Part shown: piece after piece, positions 1-8,467 of the stretch
How positions within the stretch are numbered: position 1 is the stretch's first letter
How the letters are laid out: each line of letters opens with the position of its first letter
Source of the DNA: Lachnoclostridium phytofermentans ISDg
GTDB lineage: Bacteria; Bacillota; Clostridia; Lachnospirales; Lachnospiraceae
DNA length: 64,000 nt
NCBI RefSeq assembly: GCF_000018685.1
Contig: NC_010001.1
Coordinates: forward strand, 2,744,001 to 2,808,000
Reading direction: 5' to 3'
The notes under the pieces: generated by a model
What the model saw: only the letters and a program-made list of their open reading frames with translations
Told to the model about the DNA's origin: nothing
Databases searched by the model: none
Translations under genes and position numbers: made by a program

Positions 1-206
1 GGTTTCTTACAGATATATGCTTCCTCGTCCTTAGTCAATTGCGGCCACAGTGCCTCATCCATATCAACCGTTCCTGGTATTTGTTTCTGCAATGTTGATT
101 TTCCACAACAGGTGGTTCCCAGTACACAAACTCTATCATTTTTATGCTTCTCAAATATAGCATTTAATGCATTTATCGTTTCCTGAACCGATGTTATTAC
201 TGCCAT
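1..206 (-). CDS. P-loop NTPase, N-terminal part (cut by window edge)
   Basis: The first 68 codons of a minus-strand gene run off the left edge. The start ATG at 204-206 is preceded by AGAGAGGA. Residues 30-38 form a Walker A loop of the type G-TTCC-GKST, followed by an acidic stretch, so the protein binds a nucleotide. It is probably a small kinase-like or AAA-type ATPase. The substrate cannot be told from this piece. It lies 26 bp downstream of the double GNAT gene and may be co-transcribed with it. Confidence 0.7.
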   Translation of the reverse strand, partial: MAVITSVQETINALNAIFEKHKNDRVCVLGTTCCGKSTLQKQIPGTVDMDEALWPQLTKDEEAYICKK

Positions 207-232
207 TTTCGCCTAATCCTCTCTTTTTAGAA

Positions 233-1414
233 TTAATCCCATTGTCCTGGAAATCTTAATTTCTGTAGTTGTGGAAAGTTTTTATTATATTCTTCTACTT
301 CTTCCCTTGGAAGATTTTCAAAGACATTCGATTCGTAAAATTTTCCTTTTATGTTTTTCATACCATCCTTTACTAATTCAATTCCCATAAATGCATCAAA
401 GTTTTTACCATCAGCCGTTTTAATATGAAAGTTGTCACATGTTTTAAATCCTATTCTAGGATAATAATCAGGTTCACCAAAAATTACAATGCCTTTATAC
501 CCTTTATTGGCAGCTAAGTTCATTGTTTCTCTTAATAACAGCTCACCTACTCCAGATCCTTGCCATTTAGGCTCTACACACAGAGGTCCAAAGGTTATAA
601 TTTCATGTGTATCTGCACCATCAACAACGAGCGCTTTTGAATACATTATACATCCTATTACAACTCCATCCTTTACTGCTATTCTGCTTAGTTCTGGAAG
701 ATAGTCTTTATCTTGTCGTAATTTATGTACAAGGTAATGTTCGTCACATCCAAGATGATGTTTATTCCAAAATGCATGTTGCGTCATTAACTCTACATTG
801 TACCAATCATCCTTTGTTTCCATTCTAATTTCAATTTCTTCAAGATTTAATCTTTTCTTTTCTACTGGAAACCATCCAAATTCTAACCTTACTTCTTTTC
901 TTTGCAAATCATTATTCTTGTAGCAACAAGTATCCATACCAATTAAGCTAAAACCTTCATGCTGATAAAAATCTACTGCATTAACATTACAAGATTGTGT
1001 TTCCAGTATAATAGCTCGACGGCGCTCTCTCCTTGCTTGTTCTTTTGCAATTTCAATTAACGCATGACCTATTCCTTGCTTCTGATAGTTTTCTTCTACC
1101 CATAGTTCTGTAATTCTTAGACGATTAGACCATAATTCTTGGTCAGTCTCCATTGCAGCGACTAATTCATTATTAACTAATACTCCCCAAGCATACGCAT
1201 TCTCCCAATGATCTTCATATAACTTATCTGGAAAATTATTTTCTTCCGGTGTATGAGTCACTGGCTCTGTAAATTCTTTCTTTTCTATCTCAATGGTAAA
1301 TCCTTTCTCTGTTTTATTTACTATAACATCATAATATTTATCTGTTTTATACTTTATTGGAATTATAGTTCCCTTCCATTTCTCTTTTGGTAAATGTACA
1401 ATTTCATATACCAT
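233..1414 (-). CDS. Double-domain GNAT N-acetyltransferase
   Basis: This 393-aa protein contains two GNAT folds. The first (about residues 70-165) has the acetyl-CoA loop QKQGIGHA at 111-118 and resembles streptothricin-acetyltransferase-like enzymes. The second (about 190-345) has QGSGVG at 285-290 followed by a YPRIGF motif, as in YhbS-type acetyltransferases. Both domains should bind acetyl-CoA and transfer acetyl to an amine, but the acceptor is unknown. The ATG at 1414 has the upstream sequence AGAGAGGATAAAGATT. Streptothricin or aminoglycoside resistance is possible from the first domain but not shown. The tandem arrangement is less common than single-domain GNATs. Confidence 0.8.
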   Translation of the reverse strand: MVYEIVHLPKEKWKGTIIPIKYKTDKYYDVIVNKTEKGFTIEIEKKEFTEPVTHTPEENNFPDKLYEDHWENAYAWGVLVNNELVAAMETDQELWSNRLRITELWVEENYQKQGIGHALIEIAKEQARRERRRAIILETQSCNVNAVDFYQHEGFSLIGMDTCCYKNNDLQRKEVRLEFGWFPVEKKRLNLEEIEIRMETKDDWYNVELMTQHAFWNKHHLGCDEHYLVHKLRQDKDYLPELSRIAVKDGVVIGCIMYSKALVVDGADTHEIITFGPLCVEPKWQGSGVGELLLRETMNLAANKGYKGIVIFGEPDYYPRIGFKTCDNFHIKTADGKNFDAFMGIELVKDGMKNIKGKFYESNVFENLPREEVEEYNKNFPQLQKLRFPGQWD

Positions 1415-1732
1415 AATCTTTATCCTCTCTTTTTATATAAATTTTACTTCTGCTCACTTTACGGTTGTCATAATTCCTTAAACAAAATCCTGTTAGACTT
1501 CATCTTTAATAAATAATTTGTTTTTCGCATTGTCTTGATAATGTTAGCTTAGCATTTCTAAAACCAACTTTTTTACACGGTAATATATTCCATATTACAC
1601 TGTTTCATGCCATTATTCAATCATATTTACTCTTACAATACATAGCATAACGCTCTTTAATTTCATCTCGTTGTTCCGAGTTCTTCTTGGAGAAACCATT
1701 CCAGTTGACGGACAATTTTTTTTCGGAAACAC
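1415..1732. other. Intergenic stretch, no gene seen
   Basis: About 320 AT-rich bases separate the GNAT start from the terminator of the next gene. It must hold the GNAT promoter on the minus strand, but I see no box pair good enough to report. No convincing reading frame is present. Confidence 0.5.
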
Positions 1733-1781
1733 ATATAAAAACGCCGATTCCAAATTTCTTGTGGAATCGACGTTTTTATAT
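1733..1781 (-). terminator. Intrinsic terminator of the alpha/beta hydrolase gene
   Basis: A 20-bp stem with one mismatch (1733-1752 against 1762-1781) encloses a 9-nt loop. Both ends are AT-rich (ATATAAAAACG / CGTTTTTATAT), so it can work in both directions. It starts 6 bp past the hydrolase stop codon. Confidence 0.85.
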
Positions 1782-1786
1782 GATTT

Positions 1787-2479
1787 CTATATGCTGTTAT
1801 TCATCCATGTTGCAATGATAATTCCGTCGTTTTCATCCATAAATGCATGCTCACTGTTTTCAGAAACAGTGAGATTACAGTTGAATTTACTGGAAAAATC
1901 ATTTATGACTTTATAACTTTGAAGATTGTCTTTTGCGCCATATAAAATGTGTGTTGGAGCATTCCATTTGTCAATCAGATGTTCTTTTACATACATATAA
2001 TACAGCCAAGACATTGTATCAATAGGAGTCGGAATTTCTCCTTGTTCTTTAAGTTGTTCCTCAGATATATTGAACCATATAAACATCTGCTGAATAAGAT
2101 ATTCCATATTAACAATAGGTGATTGAAAAAGACAGTTCTCAAAATTCTTATCACGATAAGCATGGAGGCTGAAAAAGGCGCCTAAACTGCACCCGAATAA
2201 TGAAACTTTATCCCATTTTCTAAAAACATAATCACCGATTAGAGTTAAGTCTGTAATTCCATTCATAATGTTGCATTTATACTCTTGATCAGACCTCTCT
2301 CCATGCTCAGGAAGATCAAAACTGATTGTTTGATAACCCTTGCTTGCGACAATCTCAGCAAAAACTTCTGCACTCTCTTTATTTGACATCTTGCCATGGA
2401 CAAAAATATATGCTTTGCTTGATTTTTCTCCCCATACAATAGCGGGGATGTTCTCAATATAGATTTTCTCTTTAATCAT
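1787..2479 (-). CDS. Alpha/beta hydrolase
   Basis: This 230-aa protein has a serine-hydrolase fold of the BAAT/acyl-CoA-thioester or YqiA type. Visible motifs are the oxyanion region FVHGK (27-30), the DLPEHG turn (55-60), the nucleophile elbow G-C-S98-L-G and the probable triad partners Asp184 (GAKD) and His211. I chose the ATG at 2479 because GGAGGAGAA lies directly upstream; the longer frame to 2515 has no ribosome site. The small size and lack of a signal peptide suggest a cytoplasmic esterase or lipase-like enzyme. The substrate is unknown. Confidence 0.8.
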   Translation of the reverse strand: MIKEKIYIENIPAIVWGEKSSKAYIFVHGKMSNKESAEVFAEIVASKGYQTISFDLPEHGERSDQEYKCNIMNGITDLTLIGDYVFRKWDKVSLFGCSLGAFFSLHAYRDKNFENCLFQSPIVNMEYLIQQMFIWFNISEEQLKEQGEIPTPIDTMSWLYYMYVKEHLIDKWNAPTHILYGAKDNLQSYKVINDFSSKFNCNLTVSENSEHAFMDENDGIIIATWMNNSI

Positions 2480-2562
2480 TTCTCCTCCAAATCTTGGGAT
2501 AAACAATGGAAGCACCGTTTTTCTATCACGTAAATACAGTGCTTCCTTTAGTCCTATTTGTT

Positions 2563-2889
2563 TTATTCATTTAATAAATTATAATACCTTTCGATCTTAT
2601 CACTTAAATCCCGCACGCTAATATATCTAGCCTCTCTAATTGTCACTTTCCCCTCAACAAATACAAGAATGGCAGGTATGGTAAAAAAGTTATAGGACAC
2701 TGCAATATTATGTGATTTTTCTACATCTACATAAATACTTTTAATCTTTGGATACTCCTCTAGTATTTTTTCTACTTTCGGTTTCAAATCAGTACATACT
2801 CCGCAGGTTTTATTTCCAAAATAAATCAAAACCATATTATTACTATCTAATGATTGTTTTATTAATTCTAATGAATCATAATTCTCCAA
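2563..2889 (-). CDS. Thioredoxin-family protein
   Basis: This 108-aa single-domain protein has the usual thioredoxin length. The redox motif is C29-G-V-C32, unlike the classical CGPC, and the conserved cis-proline is P72 in TIP. It should be a cytoplasmic thiol-disulfide oxidoreductase; there is no signal peptide or membrane segment. It is preceded by a normal ribosome site (AAGGAGTTGATC). The neighbours on both sides give no hint of a dedicated partner. The CGVC active site may give it a different redox potential from the housekeeping thioredoxin. Confidence 0.85.
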   Translation of the reverse strand: MENYDSLELIKQSLDSNNMVLIYFGNKTCGVCTDLKPKVEKILEEYPKIKSIYVDVEKSHNIAVSYNFFTIPAILVFVEGKVTIREARYISVRDLSDKIERYYNLLNE

Positions 2890-3287
2890 TTAAGATCAAC
2901 TCCTTTATTAATTAATTTTAATATAGTTCTTTCTAAAAGTATATATTATAGTGATCTTCTTTTCTAAAATATAGTTCTTTGAAGATTAAAGAATGTAGAA
3001 ATAGAGTTTATCTTTATCTTCCATTACAAGACCGAATAAAAGTATACTTCGCTAACTATTCCTTACCATAAAAAATCCGTCTACTTGTGTAGACGGATTT
3101 TAGGCATTACTAATTGTAAACATTACCATATTTTTATTACAAGTATATTATTTTTTTGCTATCTGATATATTTAAAGTACATCGATGAAAATTCTCTTGA
3201 ATTTTTTGAAATTTTGGAGTTGCATTAATTTTTTAATATACTTGGCCGATAGTGTGCAGAAATCCTCACAATTCTTACTAAATCAGT
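2890..3287. other. Intergenic stretch with one terminator
   Basis: About 400 AT-rich bases separate the exporter stop from the thioredoxin start. Apart from the hairpin at 3072-3101 and the expected thioredoxin promoter, I see no gene or repeat. Confidence 0.5.
3072..3101 (-). terminator. Intrinsic terminator of the EamA exporter
   Basis: A perfect 13-bp stem (AAAATCCGTCTAC / GTAGACGGATTTT) with a 4-nt loop is followed by a T run on the minus strand. It lies about 190 bp beyond the exporter stop. Confidence 0.85.
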
Positions 3288-4205
3288 TCATTTGTTAATA
3301 TCCTTTTGTGGTGATTTTAATAAGTTGAATCCGATTGTCCCAACTAAAATCGCAATAATTCCTATATAATGATAATAGTTTAATTGCTCGTGTAAAAACA
3401 CAATTCCAACCAGAATGCTAACAACCGTCGCTACATTATTAAACAGACTTACCGTCGTTGCTTCTAATTTTCCCAACGCATACGTTGAAAGAATGCTAGA
3501 GATGAAAGAAGCAATAACACCCAGATATAAGATTGACAAAACAAAAGACAGATTTGTAAATGGTTTAAAATATGCTCCGAGGTTGCCCACCACCAAATGT
3601 TGAATGACTGAAACTAAATTGAAAATAACACAGCCACAAATACTTACAACATATACTATCGTCATAGCAGAATAGCCTTTGGATAGCTTTTTAATAAATA
3701 CATTGTAAATCGAAAATGACGCAACAGACATTAAAATAAATAGGAATCCAAGATAACTGTAATTTCCTATGTTAAATCCCTTCATTGTGTTGATAAAAAT
3801 AACACCTAACACAGATAAAATCATGAAAACAGTTTGTGGCCTATTGGCACGTTCTTTCAACACAATTCTTGCGACAATGAATGTCAAAATAGGAGAAATT
3901 GCATATACAATCCCTGCTTCCGAAGAGGTTATAATTGTCAGACCAAGAGTTTGGAACAGAAAGAAAACAACGGGATAAGCAAGTCCAAAGGGAGCTACTT
4001 TCTTCCAATCTGATAAACTAACACTTATGCTGTTTGGTTTAAAAAACTTATATAACAAAACGGAAATAGCAGTCACTGTAAATCTATGTGCCAATAATCC
4101 TATGGTATCTGTACTGTTCAAAGCAACCTTAACGACAGAAAACGAAAAACCTATAATTAGTGATTGAAGTGTAATAGCTAAATAGGCTTTTGTAGAATTT
4201 CTCAT
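3288..4205 (-). CDS. EamA/DMT-superfamily exporter
   Basis: This 305-aa, highly hydrophobic protein has about ten predicted membrane segments in two EamA halves and the usual length for the family. Members export amino acids, metabolites or toxic compounds; the substrate here is unknown. I chose the ATG at 4205 because AAAGGATG sits 6 nt upstream, whereas upstream in-frame ATGs overlap or precede that site. The gene diverges from a MocR/GntR aminotransferase-type regulator. This pairing is common in Firmicutes and suggests that the regulator controls the exporter through the shared intergenic region. Confidence 0.85.
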   Translation of the reverse strand: MRNSTKAYLAITLQSLIIGFSFSVVKVALNSTDTIGLLAHRFTVTAISVLLYKFFKPNSISVSLSDWKKVAPFGLAYPVVFFLFQTLGLTIITSSEAGIVYAISPILTFIVARIVLKERANRPQTVFMILSVLGVIFINTMKGFNIGNYSYLGFLFILMSVASFSIYNVFIKKLSKGYSAMTIVYVVSICGCVIFNLVSVIQHLVVGNLGAYFKPFTNLSFVLSILYLGVIASFISSILSTYALGKLEATTVSLFNNVATVVSILVGIVFLHEQLNYYHYIGIIAILVGTIGFNLLKSPQKDINK

Positions 4206-4286
4206 AATAATCATCCTTTTTTTTGAAATTGCAGCCAGTATCAATCTTGCTATCAAACTGCATCCTATCCTGAACTGCTGATTACA

Positions 4287-4315
4287 TTGTACTATGGAAA
4301 AATATCTGATACAAT
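4287..4315 (+). promoter_or_regulatory. Predicted promoter of the MocR gene
   Basis: A TTGTAC box (4287-4292) and a TACAAT box (4310-4315) are separated by exactly 17 bp. Transcription would start near 4322, just ahead of the palindrome at 4331-4344. Confidence 0.6.
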
Positions 4316-4330
4316 AGGCATAAGTTCAAT

Positions 4331-4344
4331 CTGTACCGGTACAG
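4331..4344. promoter_or_regulatory. Perfect palindrome CTGTACCGGTACAG, candidate MocR operator
   Basis: This 14-bp perfect inverted repeat lies between the predicted transcription start and the ribosome site (GGAGTG) of the MocR gene, and its end touches the Shine-Dalgarno. Binding there would block initiation or translation of the regulator, which suggests autoregulation. It could also act on the divergent exporter. Confidence 0.6.
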
Positions 4345-4355
4345 GAGTGTAAAAA

Positions 4356-5678
4356 ATGGAAAAGTATATTTTAATATCGAATGAATTGGAAGAACTTATA
4401 AATTCATCTGTTTTAAACGAGGGCGATAAATTGCAATCTGTTCGAGCATTATCGCAAGATTATAAATGCAGCAAGAGTACTATTATAAAAGCCCTTGAAG
4501 ACTTAACAAAGAAGCATCTAATCTATTCCGTTCCTAAAAGCGGGTATTATGTTGTGAAAAAGACATTCGGTGAGGTTCAAGGCAGTAAATTGCTTGATTT
4601 CACTAACACCGCTCCAAACTGGAGTCACTTTCCGTATTCCGATTTTCAGCACTGTCTTAATAAGGCCTTTGACACTTATCAACAAGACTTGTTTCAATAC
4701 GGCACCCTCCGTGGCCTCCCATCGTTAATTGATGAAGCAAAGCGGCTTCTTGAATCCTATAAAGTTTTTTGCAATAGTGAAAACATTGTTATTTGCTCAG
4801 GTGTGCAACAAGCATTAAATATTTTGTGTCAAATACCATTTCCAAACAATAAAAGGAATATTTTAATCGAAGAACCGGGTTATCATTTGTTCATACAAAC
4901 ATTAAAAATTTTGAATATACCTGTTTCCACAATAAAAAGAGAACCTCATGGGATTGATATTAATAAACTAGAAGAAATTTTCCGTACCGGAGATATAAAG
5001 TTTTTCTACCTTATGCCTCGCATTCATAATCCTTTAGGAGTGTCTTACACCAAAGAACAAAAAAATCGGATTATCTTTCTAGCAAACAAATATGATGTTT
5101 ATTTGGTTGAAGATGACTATTTAGCCGACTTTGAAACGGATTTAAAAGCCGAACCATTATACTTTTATGATATAAATCAGAGAGTTATTTATCTGAAAAG
5201 TTTTTCAAAAATAATGTTTCCGGGTTTACGAGTTGGCTTTGCGGTACTCCCGGAAGCTATTTGTGAACTATTTGCAGAATACAAACGCTTGATAGATATT
5301 GATAGCTCCATGTTTTCACAGGGAGCATTAGACATTTATATCAAAAGCGGTATGTTCAGCAGACATATTCATCAAGTCAGAAAAGTTTATGATGAAAAAA
5401 CAAAAAAGCTAGTAGCTTCATTTAAACTCCATAAAATTGATTGGTTGCTACCCCAAACGAAGATTAAAGGAGCAAAGACATTTTTGGAATTACCCACCTC
5501 TATGAATAAATCTATTTTAATAAATTCTCTGCGCAAGCAAGGTATAATCATTGAGGGTCTGGAAAAGCACTACTACACAAATAATCAAAATGATAAAAGA
5601 TTAAAACTTGATATTGCTAATATAGATATTGAAAAAATTGAGGGTGCTGTTGAGATTATCAGTAATGAAGTTATGTAG
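4356..5678 (+). CDS. MocR-type regulator (GntR winged helix + PLP aminotransferase-like domain)
   Basis: This 440-aa protein matches the MocR subfamily in length. Residues 1-70 form the GntR winged helix (SVRALSQDYKCSKSTIIKAL). Residues from about 80 onward form a fold-type I aminotransferase domain. Cofactor residues are visible: the N-P pair at 225-226, D253-D254-Y255, the Schiff-base lysine K285 in SFSK and R292. Such proteins sense PLP or an amino compound and act as repressors or activators. The target is probably the divergent EamA exporter and the gene itself. The start codon follows GGAGTGTAAAAA. Confidence 0.9.
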   Translation: MEKYILISNELEELINSSVLNEGDKLQSVRALSQDYKCSKSTIIKALEDLTKKHLIYSVPKSGYYVVKKTFGEVQGSKLLDFTNTAPNWSHFPYSDFQHCLNKAFDTYQQDLFQYGTLRGLPSLIDEAKRLLESYKVFCNSENIVICSGVQQALNILCQIPFPNNKRNILIEEPGYHLFIQTLKILNIPVSTIKREPHGIDINKLEEIFRTGDIKFFYLMPRIHNPLGVSYTKEQKNRIIFLANKYDVYLVEDDYLADFETDLKAEPLYFYDINQRVIYLKSFSKIMFPGLRVGFAVLPEAICELFAEYKRLIDIDSSMFSQGALDIYIKSGMFSRHIHQVRKVYDEKTKKLVASFKLHKIDWLLPQTKIKGAKTFLELPTSMNKSILINSLRKQGIIIEGLEKHYYTNNQNDKRLKLDIANIDIEKIEGAVEIISNEVM

Positions 5679-6044
5679 CAGATAAAATAGGCAGAAAGCA
5701 CTATACTCGCTAAATAGCAGGCAGGGCTTCCGTCTGTTCGCTGTCTATCTCGCTGTTTGGGGTTTCGGTAATTGCATCCATATGCACGAGATTATGAAAT
5801 TGAAGCTTGCCTGCTATATTAGGCCATCACAGTAAGGTGGCAGCCTCTCCCTCAGCAAATATAATACTTTTTTGCACACAAAAGGCCCTCCAATCTCTCG
5901 ACTGCCATTGAAAGGCCCTTAAAGCGCGCATATAATTACCTACCAATACTAATGTTATTGGTAATAGATCACAATAAAAGTATTGGCCGATAACAATATA
6001 AACAGGAGTAAACTAAGCTGACTATAAACTTTAGAGACGATAAA
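5679..6044. other. Intergenic stretch with structured segments
   Basis: These 366 bases between the convergent MocR and gap genes hold no reading frame I trust. They include the imperfect stem-loop at 5715-5816 and a weaker hairpin near 5935-5973 (ACCAATA / TATTGGT), which may terminate one or both genes. The segment at 5700-5880 is visibly richer in GC than its surroundings. Confidence 0.5.
5715..5816. repeat. Long imperfect inverted repeat
   Basis: TAGCAGGCA-GG-GCTTC at 5715-5730 pairs with GAAGC-T-TGCCTGCTA at 5802-5816, giving a 14-bp stem interrupted by a small internal loop around a roughly 70-nt interior. It could be a structured RNA, a terminator relic or a fragment of a mobile repeat. 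Confidence 0.5.
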
Positions 6045-7046
6045 TTATAATTCTGCAAGGTATTTTACAGTACGAATCATTTGGCTAGTAAAAGAGTTTT
6101 CGTTATCATACCATGCGGCTATTTTCACCAGCGTATCTGCTCCTAATTCTGCTACTTTTGTTTGTGTTGCATCAAACAATCCACCATAGTTCATGCCAAT
6201 TATATCCGACGATACAATCTGTTCCTCTGTATATCCGTATTGCTCTGATTGGGATTGCTTCATCTTCTGATTCACCTGTTCCACTGTAACGGAGCCTTCC
6301 ACTACCGCAGACAATTCTGTGAGTGAGCCTGCCATAATCGGCACCCTTTGAGATGTTCCATCCAATTTTCCGTTTAAGGCTGGAATCACCTGTCCAATAG
6401 CCTTAGCCGCTCCGGTAGTCGTAGGAATGATGTTTCCAGCTGCAGAGCGTGCTCTACGCAAGTCACCTTTGGCATGGGGGCCATCAAGGGTATTCTGGTC
6501 ATTTGTATAGGCGTGAATTGTAGTCATGAAGCCTTTCTTGATAGGTGCTAGCTCGTTCAAGAAATATGCCATTGGAGCAAGACAATTCGTGGTGCAAGAT
6601 GCTGCTGAAACAATGGTATCTTCTTTTGTCAAGGTGTGTTCATTGATACCGTAAACAATAGTGGGAACATCTTTTCCCGCAGCGGTGGATATCAATACTT
6701 TTCTTGCGCCCGCATTAATATGTGCGGCGGCCGCACTTTTTGATGCAAAAAATCCCGTACACTCCAGAACCACATCGATTTGTAATTTTTCCCACGGTAG
6801 TTCGCTGGGGTCTTTTTGGGCATAGATTGGAATAGTCACACCGTCCACAATCAAGCTGTTCTCATTGTAGCTAATTGCTTTGTTGTATTGTCCCTGTGTG
6901 GTATCATATTTTAGCAAATGTGCAAGCATTTGGGGGCTTGTAAGGTCATTGATGGCAGCAATCCTATATCCTTCCTCATTAAAAAGTTGCCGGAACGCAA
7001 GCCTTCCAATTCGGCCGAAGCCATTTATTGCAATGTTAATATCCAT
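6045..7046 (-). CDS. gap: Glyceraldehyde-3-phosphate dehydrogenase, stand-alone
   Basis: This 333-aa protein oxidises glyceraldehyde-3-phosphate to 1,3-bisphosphoglycerate in glycolysis. The NAD-binding motif GFGRIGR is at 9-15, Asp34 suggests NAD rather than NADP use, the catalytic Cys151 lies in SCTTN and His178 in THAYT-like sequence. Length is normal. I chose ATG 7046 because AGGAAGG lies 8 nt upstream; the GTG three codons earlier overlaps that site. The gene is not next to pgk or tpi and faces a divergent AraC regulator, so it may be a second, specially regulated copy. GAPDH paralogues such as erythrose-4-phosphate dehydrogenase cannot be fully excluded. Confidence 0.92.
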   Translation of the reverse strand: MDINIAINGFGRIGRLAFRQLFNEEGYRIAAINDLTSPQMLAHLLKYDTTQGQYNKAISYNENSLIVDGVTIPIYAQKDPSELPWEKLQIDVVLECTGFFASKSAAAAHINAGARKVLISTAAGKDVPTIVYGINEHTLTKEDTIVSAASCTTNCLAPMAYFLNELAPIKKGFMTTIHAYTNDQNTLDGPHAKGDLRRARSAAGNIIPTTTGAAKAIGQVIPALNGKLDGTSQRVPIMAGSLTELSAVVEGSVTVEQVNQKMKQSQSEQYGYTEEQIVSSDIIGMNYGGLFDATQTKVAELGADTLVKIAAWYDNENSFTSQMIRTVKYLAEL

Positions 7047-7104
7047 AATAGACACCTTCCTTTCTTAATAAAACCTCGTGTTCAACGCATTTTTATTATA
7101 TCAC

Positions 7105-7132
7105 TTGACTTTTTGTGCTACAATGTTATAAA
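7105..7132 (+). promoter_or_regulatory. Predicted promoter of the AraC gene
   Basis: TTGACT (7105-7110) and TATAAA (7127-7132) are spaced by 16 bp, about 40 bp upstream of the AraC start codon. An alternative -10 (TACAAT, 7119-7124) is badly spaced. Confidence 0.55.
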
Positions 7133-7169
7133 CGAAGTATCTAACTATACTATCTGTTAGGAGAGTGCT

Positions 7170-8021
7170 ATGCCACAATATGACCAATATAAAAATAGAA
7201 GCGTAGATATTGAATTTGCAGCAGTCGAAGATTTTGAAAATCTTCCTTATCCAGAACGGTTTACTCTGATATTTATTACAAATGGGATTATAAAGGCGCA
7301 GTTGAATGAACGACCAATAGAAATTTCTGCCCCTGGCGTTCTATGCTTGTCTATGGATGATAAACTGCAAGTTATCAACAAGGATAATATCTCCGCACAA
7401 TCCTTTAGTTTTCATCCCGATTTTTTCAAAACATCCCGAATTTTTGAAACACAAACATACAAGCCAAGCAACTTAAAGATACAAGTCGGTCTTTCACTTT
7501 TTCAAAGGGACAATTCCCAAACTGGTATACTTCATATAACTAGCAAAGCATTTCCTCAACTGTTTGAATGGTTTTTTATACTGGGAACAGAAGTGTATGC
7601 ACATAGTAATGCACTTTGGGTATGCAGAATTAAAAAATATCTTATACAGATTTTAAGGCTACTTGAGGACTTAAACCATCAAATCGAGCAATCTCCTATT
7701 GATTTGGCTTTAGATTATATACACACAAACTATCCGGGCAAAGTCACATTGGAAGATTTAACGAATTGTGCACATTTGAATCGTATATCGCTCAATGAAA
7801 TGTTCCAAAAAAGATGTGGGTGTACCGCTATGGGATATCTACTATCATATCGGTTAAAGGTTGCAGGGGATCTTCTCGTTCATACAGATATGACCTTAGA
7901 TGAAATTGCCCGTTCCATCGGATTTCAGTATGATACTTACTTTATAAAACAATTTACAGCCAAAAGAGAAATGTCACCCACAGCATTTCGGAACACTCAT
8001 CGAAATCTTCAGCATTATTAA
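7170..8021 (+). CDS. AraC-family transcriptional regulator
   Basis: This 283-aa protein has an N-terminal cupin-like sensor region (about 1-160) and a C-terminal double helix-turn-helix domain (about 180-280). The helix pairs read SLNEMFQKRCG and LDEIARSIGFQYDTYFIKQF, with the family's closing pattern near SPTAFR. The ligand is unknown. It is divergent from gap with about 120 bp between the starts, and regulation of that gap copy is the natural guess. The ribosome site is TTAGGAGAG. Confidence 0.85.
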   Translation: MPQYDQYKNRSVDIEFAAVEDFENLPYPERFTLIFITNGIIKAQLNERPIEISAPGVLCLSMDDKLQVINKDNISAQSFSFHPDFFKTSRIFETQTYKPSNLKIQVGLSLFQRDNSQTGILHITSKAFPQLFEWFFILGTEVYAHSNALWVCRIKKYLIQILRLLEDLNHQIEQSPIDLALDYIHTNYPGKVTLEDLTNCAHLNRISLNEMFQKRCGCTAMGYLLSYRLKVAGDLLVHTDMTLDEIARSIGFQYDTYFIKQFTAKREMSPTAFRNTHRNLQHY

Positions 8022-8026
8022 ACAGA

Positions 8027-8092
8027 TTTCCTCGAATTATATCCCTCAAACACAGGACGGGTTTTGGCATAATCCACAAAGCCGCCTTACTC
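8027..8092 (-). pseudogene. Possible relaxase gene fragment
   Basis: On the minus strand, one frame reads as a short peptide with the pattern VDYAKTRPVFEGY. This looks like the part of conjugative-element relaxases containing YAKTR-x-V-x-x-x-Y. Nothing else of such a gene is present. The match is short and from memory only. Confidence 0.3.
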
Positions 8093-8100
8093 TAATAAAC

Positions 8101-8142
8101 AAAAAACAACAGCTTCCTCCTAACACTAGCTGTTGTTTTTTT
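8101..8142. terminator. Intrinsic terminator
   Basis: AAAAAACAACAGCT pairs with AGCTGTTGTTTTTT across a 14-nt loop. It is flanked by A and T runs and can stop transcription from the AraC gene on the plus strand and from the small membrane gene on the minus strand. Confidence 0.85.
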
Positions 8143-8205
8143 ATAAGCTCACTTTATTAAAGAATTTCGTCTATATATCTTGCTGGGTAATGCTTTCACA
8201 AAAAC

Positions 8206-8427
8206 TTATTTCTTTCGATACGCTTCCCACCCACAAATGCCTAGTCCAATTACCATTATAAATAGCGATGCACCAAAAGGTTCTAAAAGGTCTGCCCCTA
8301 GTAAGTCTCCTTTTAGTCCTCCAATGCCATTGTATATACATGGATTCATCACTGCATAAGTAAAACAAAAGAAGGCACTTATAAATCCTATAATACAAAT
8401 CATACATCCAAGTATAAATTTTTTCAT
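8206..8427 (-). CDS. Small membrane protein, two segments
   Basis: This 73-aa protein has two predicted transmembrane helices: roughly residues 4-27, then a short loop containing GIGG-L-x-GDLLGADLLEPFG, then roughly 46-65. It ends in the basic tail YRKK. The start at 8427 is set by GGAGGTACGGT directly upstream. I do not recognise the family. It stands alone between terminator 8101-8142 and the 5' end of a broken serine hydrolase on the other strand. Confidence 0.6.
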   Translation of the reverse strand: MKKFILGCMICIIGFISAFFCFTYAVMNPCIYNGIGGLKGDLLGADLLEPFGASLFIMVIGLGICGWEAYRKK

Positions 8428-8467
8428 ACCGTACCTCCTGACTAATAGCATAATATCTTATAAATGC

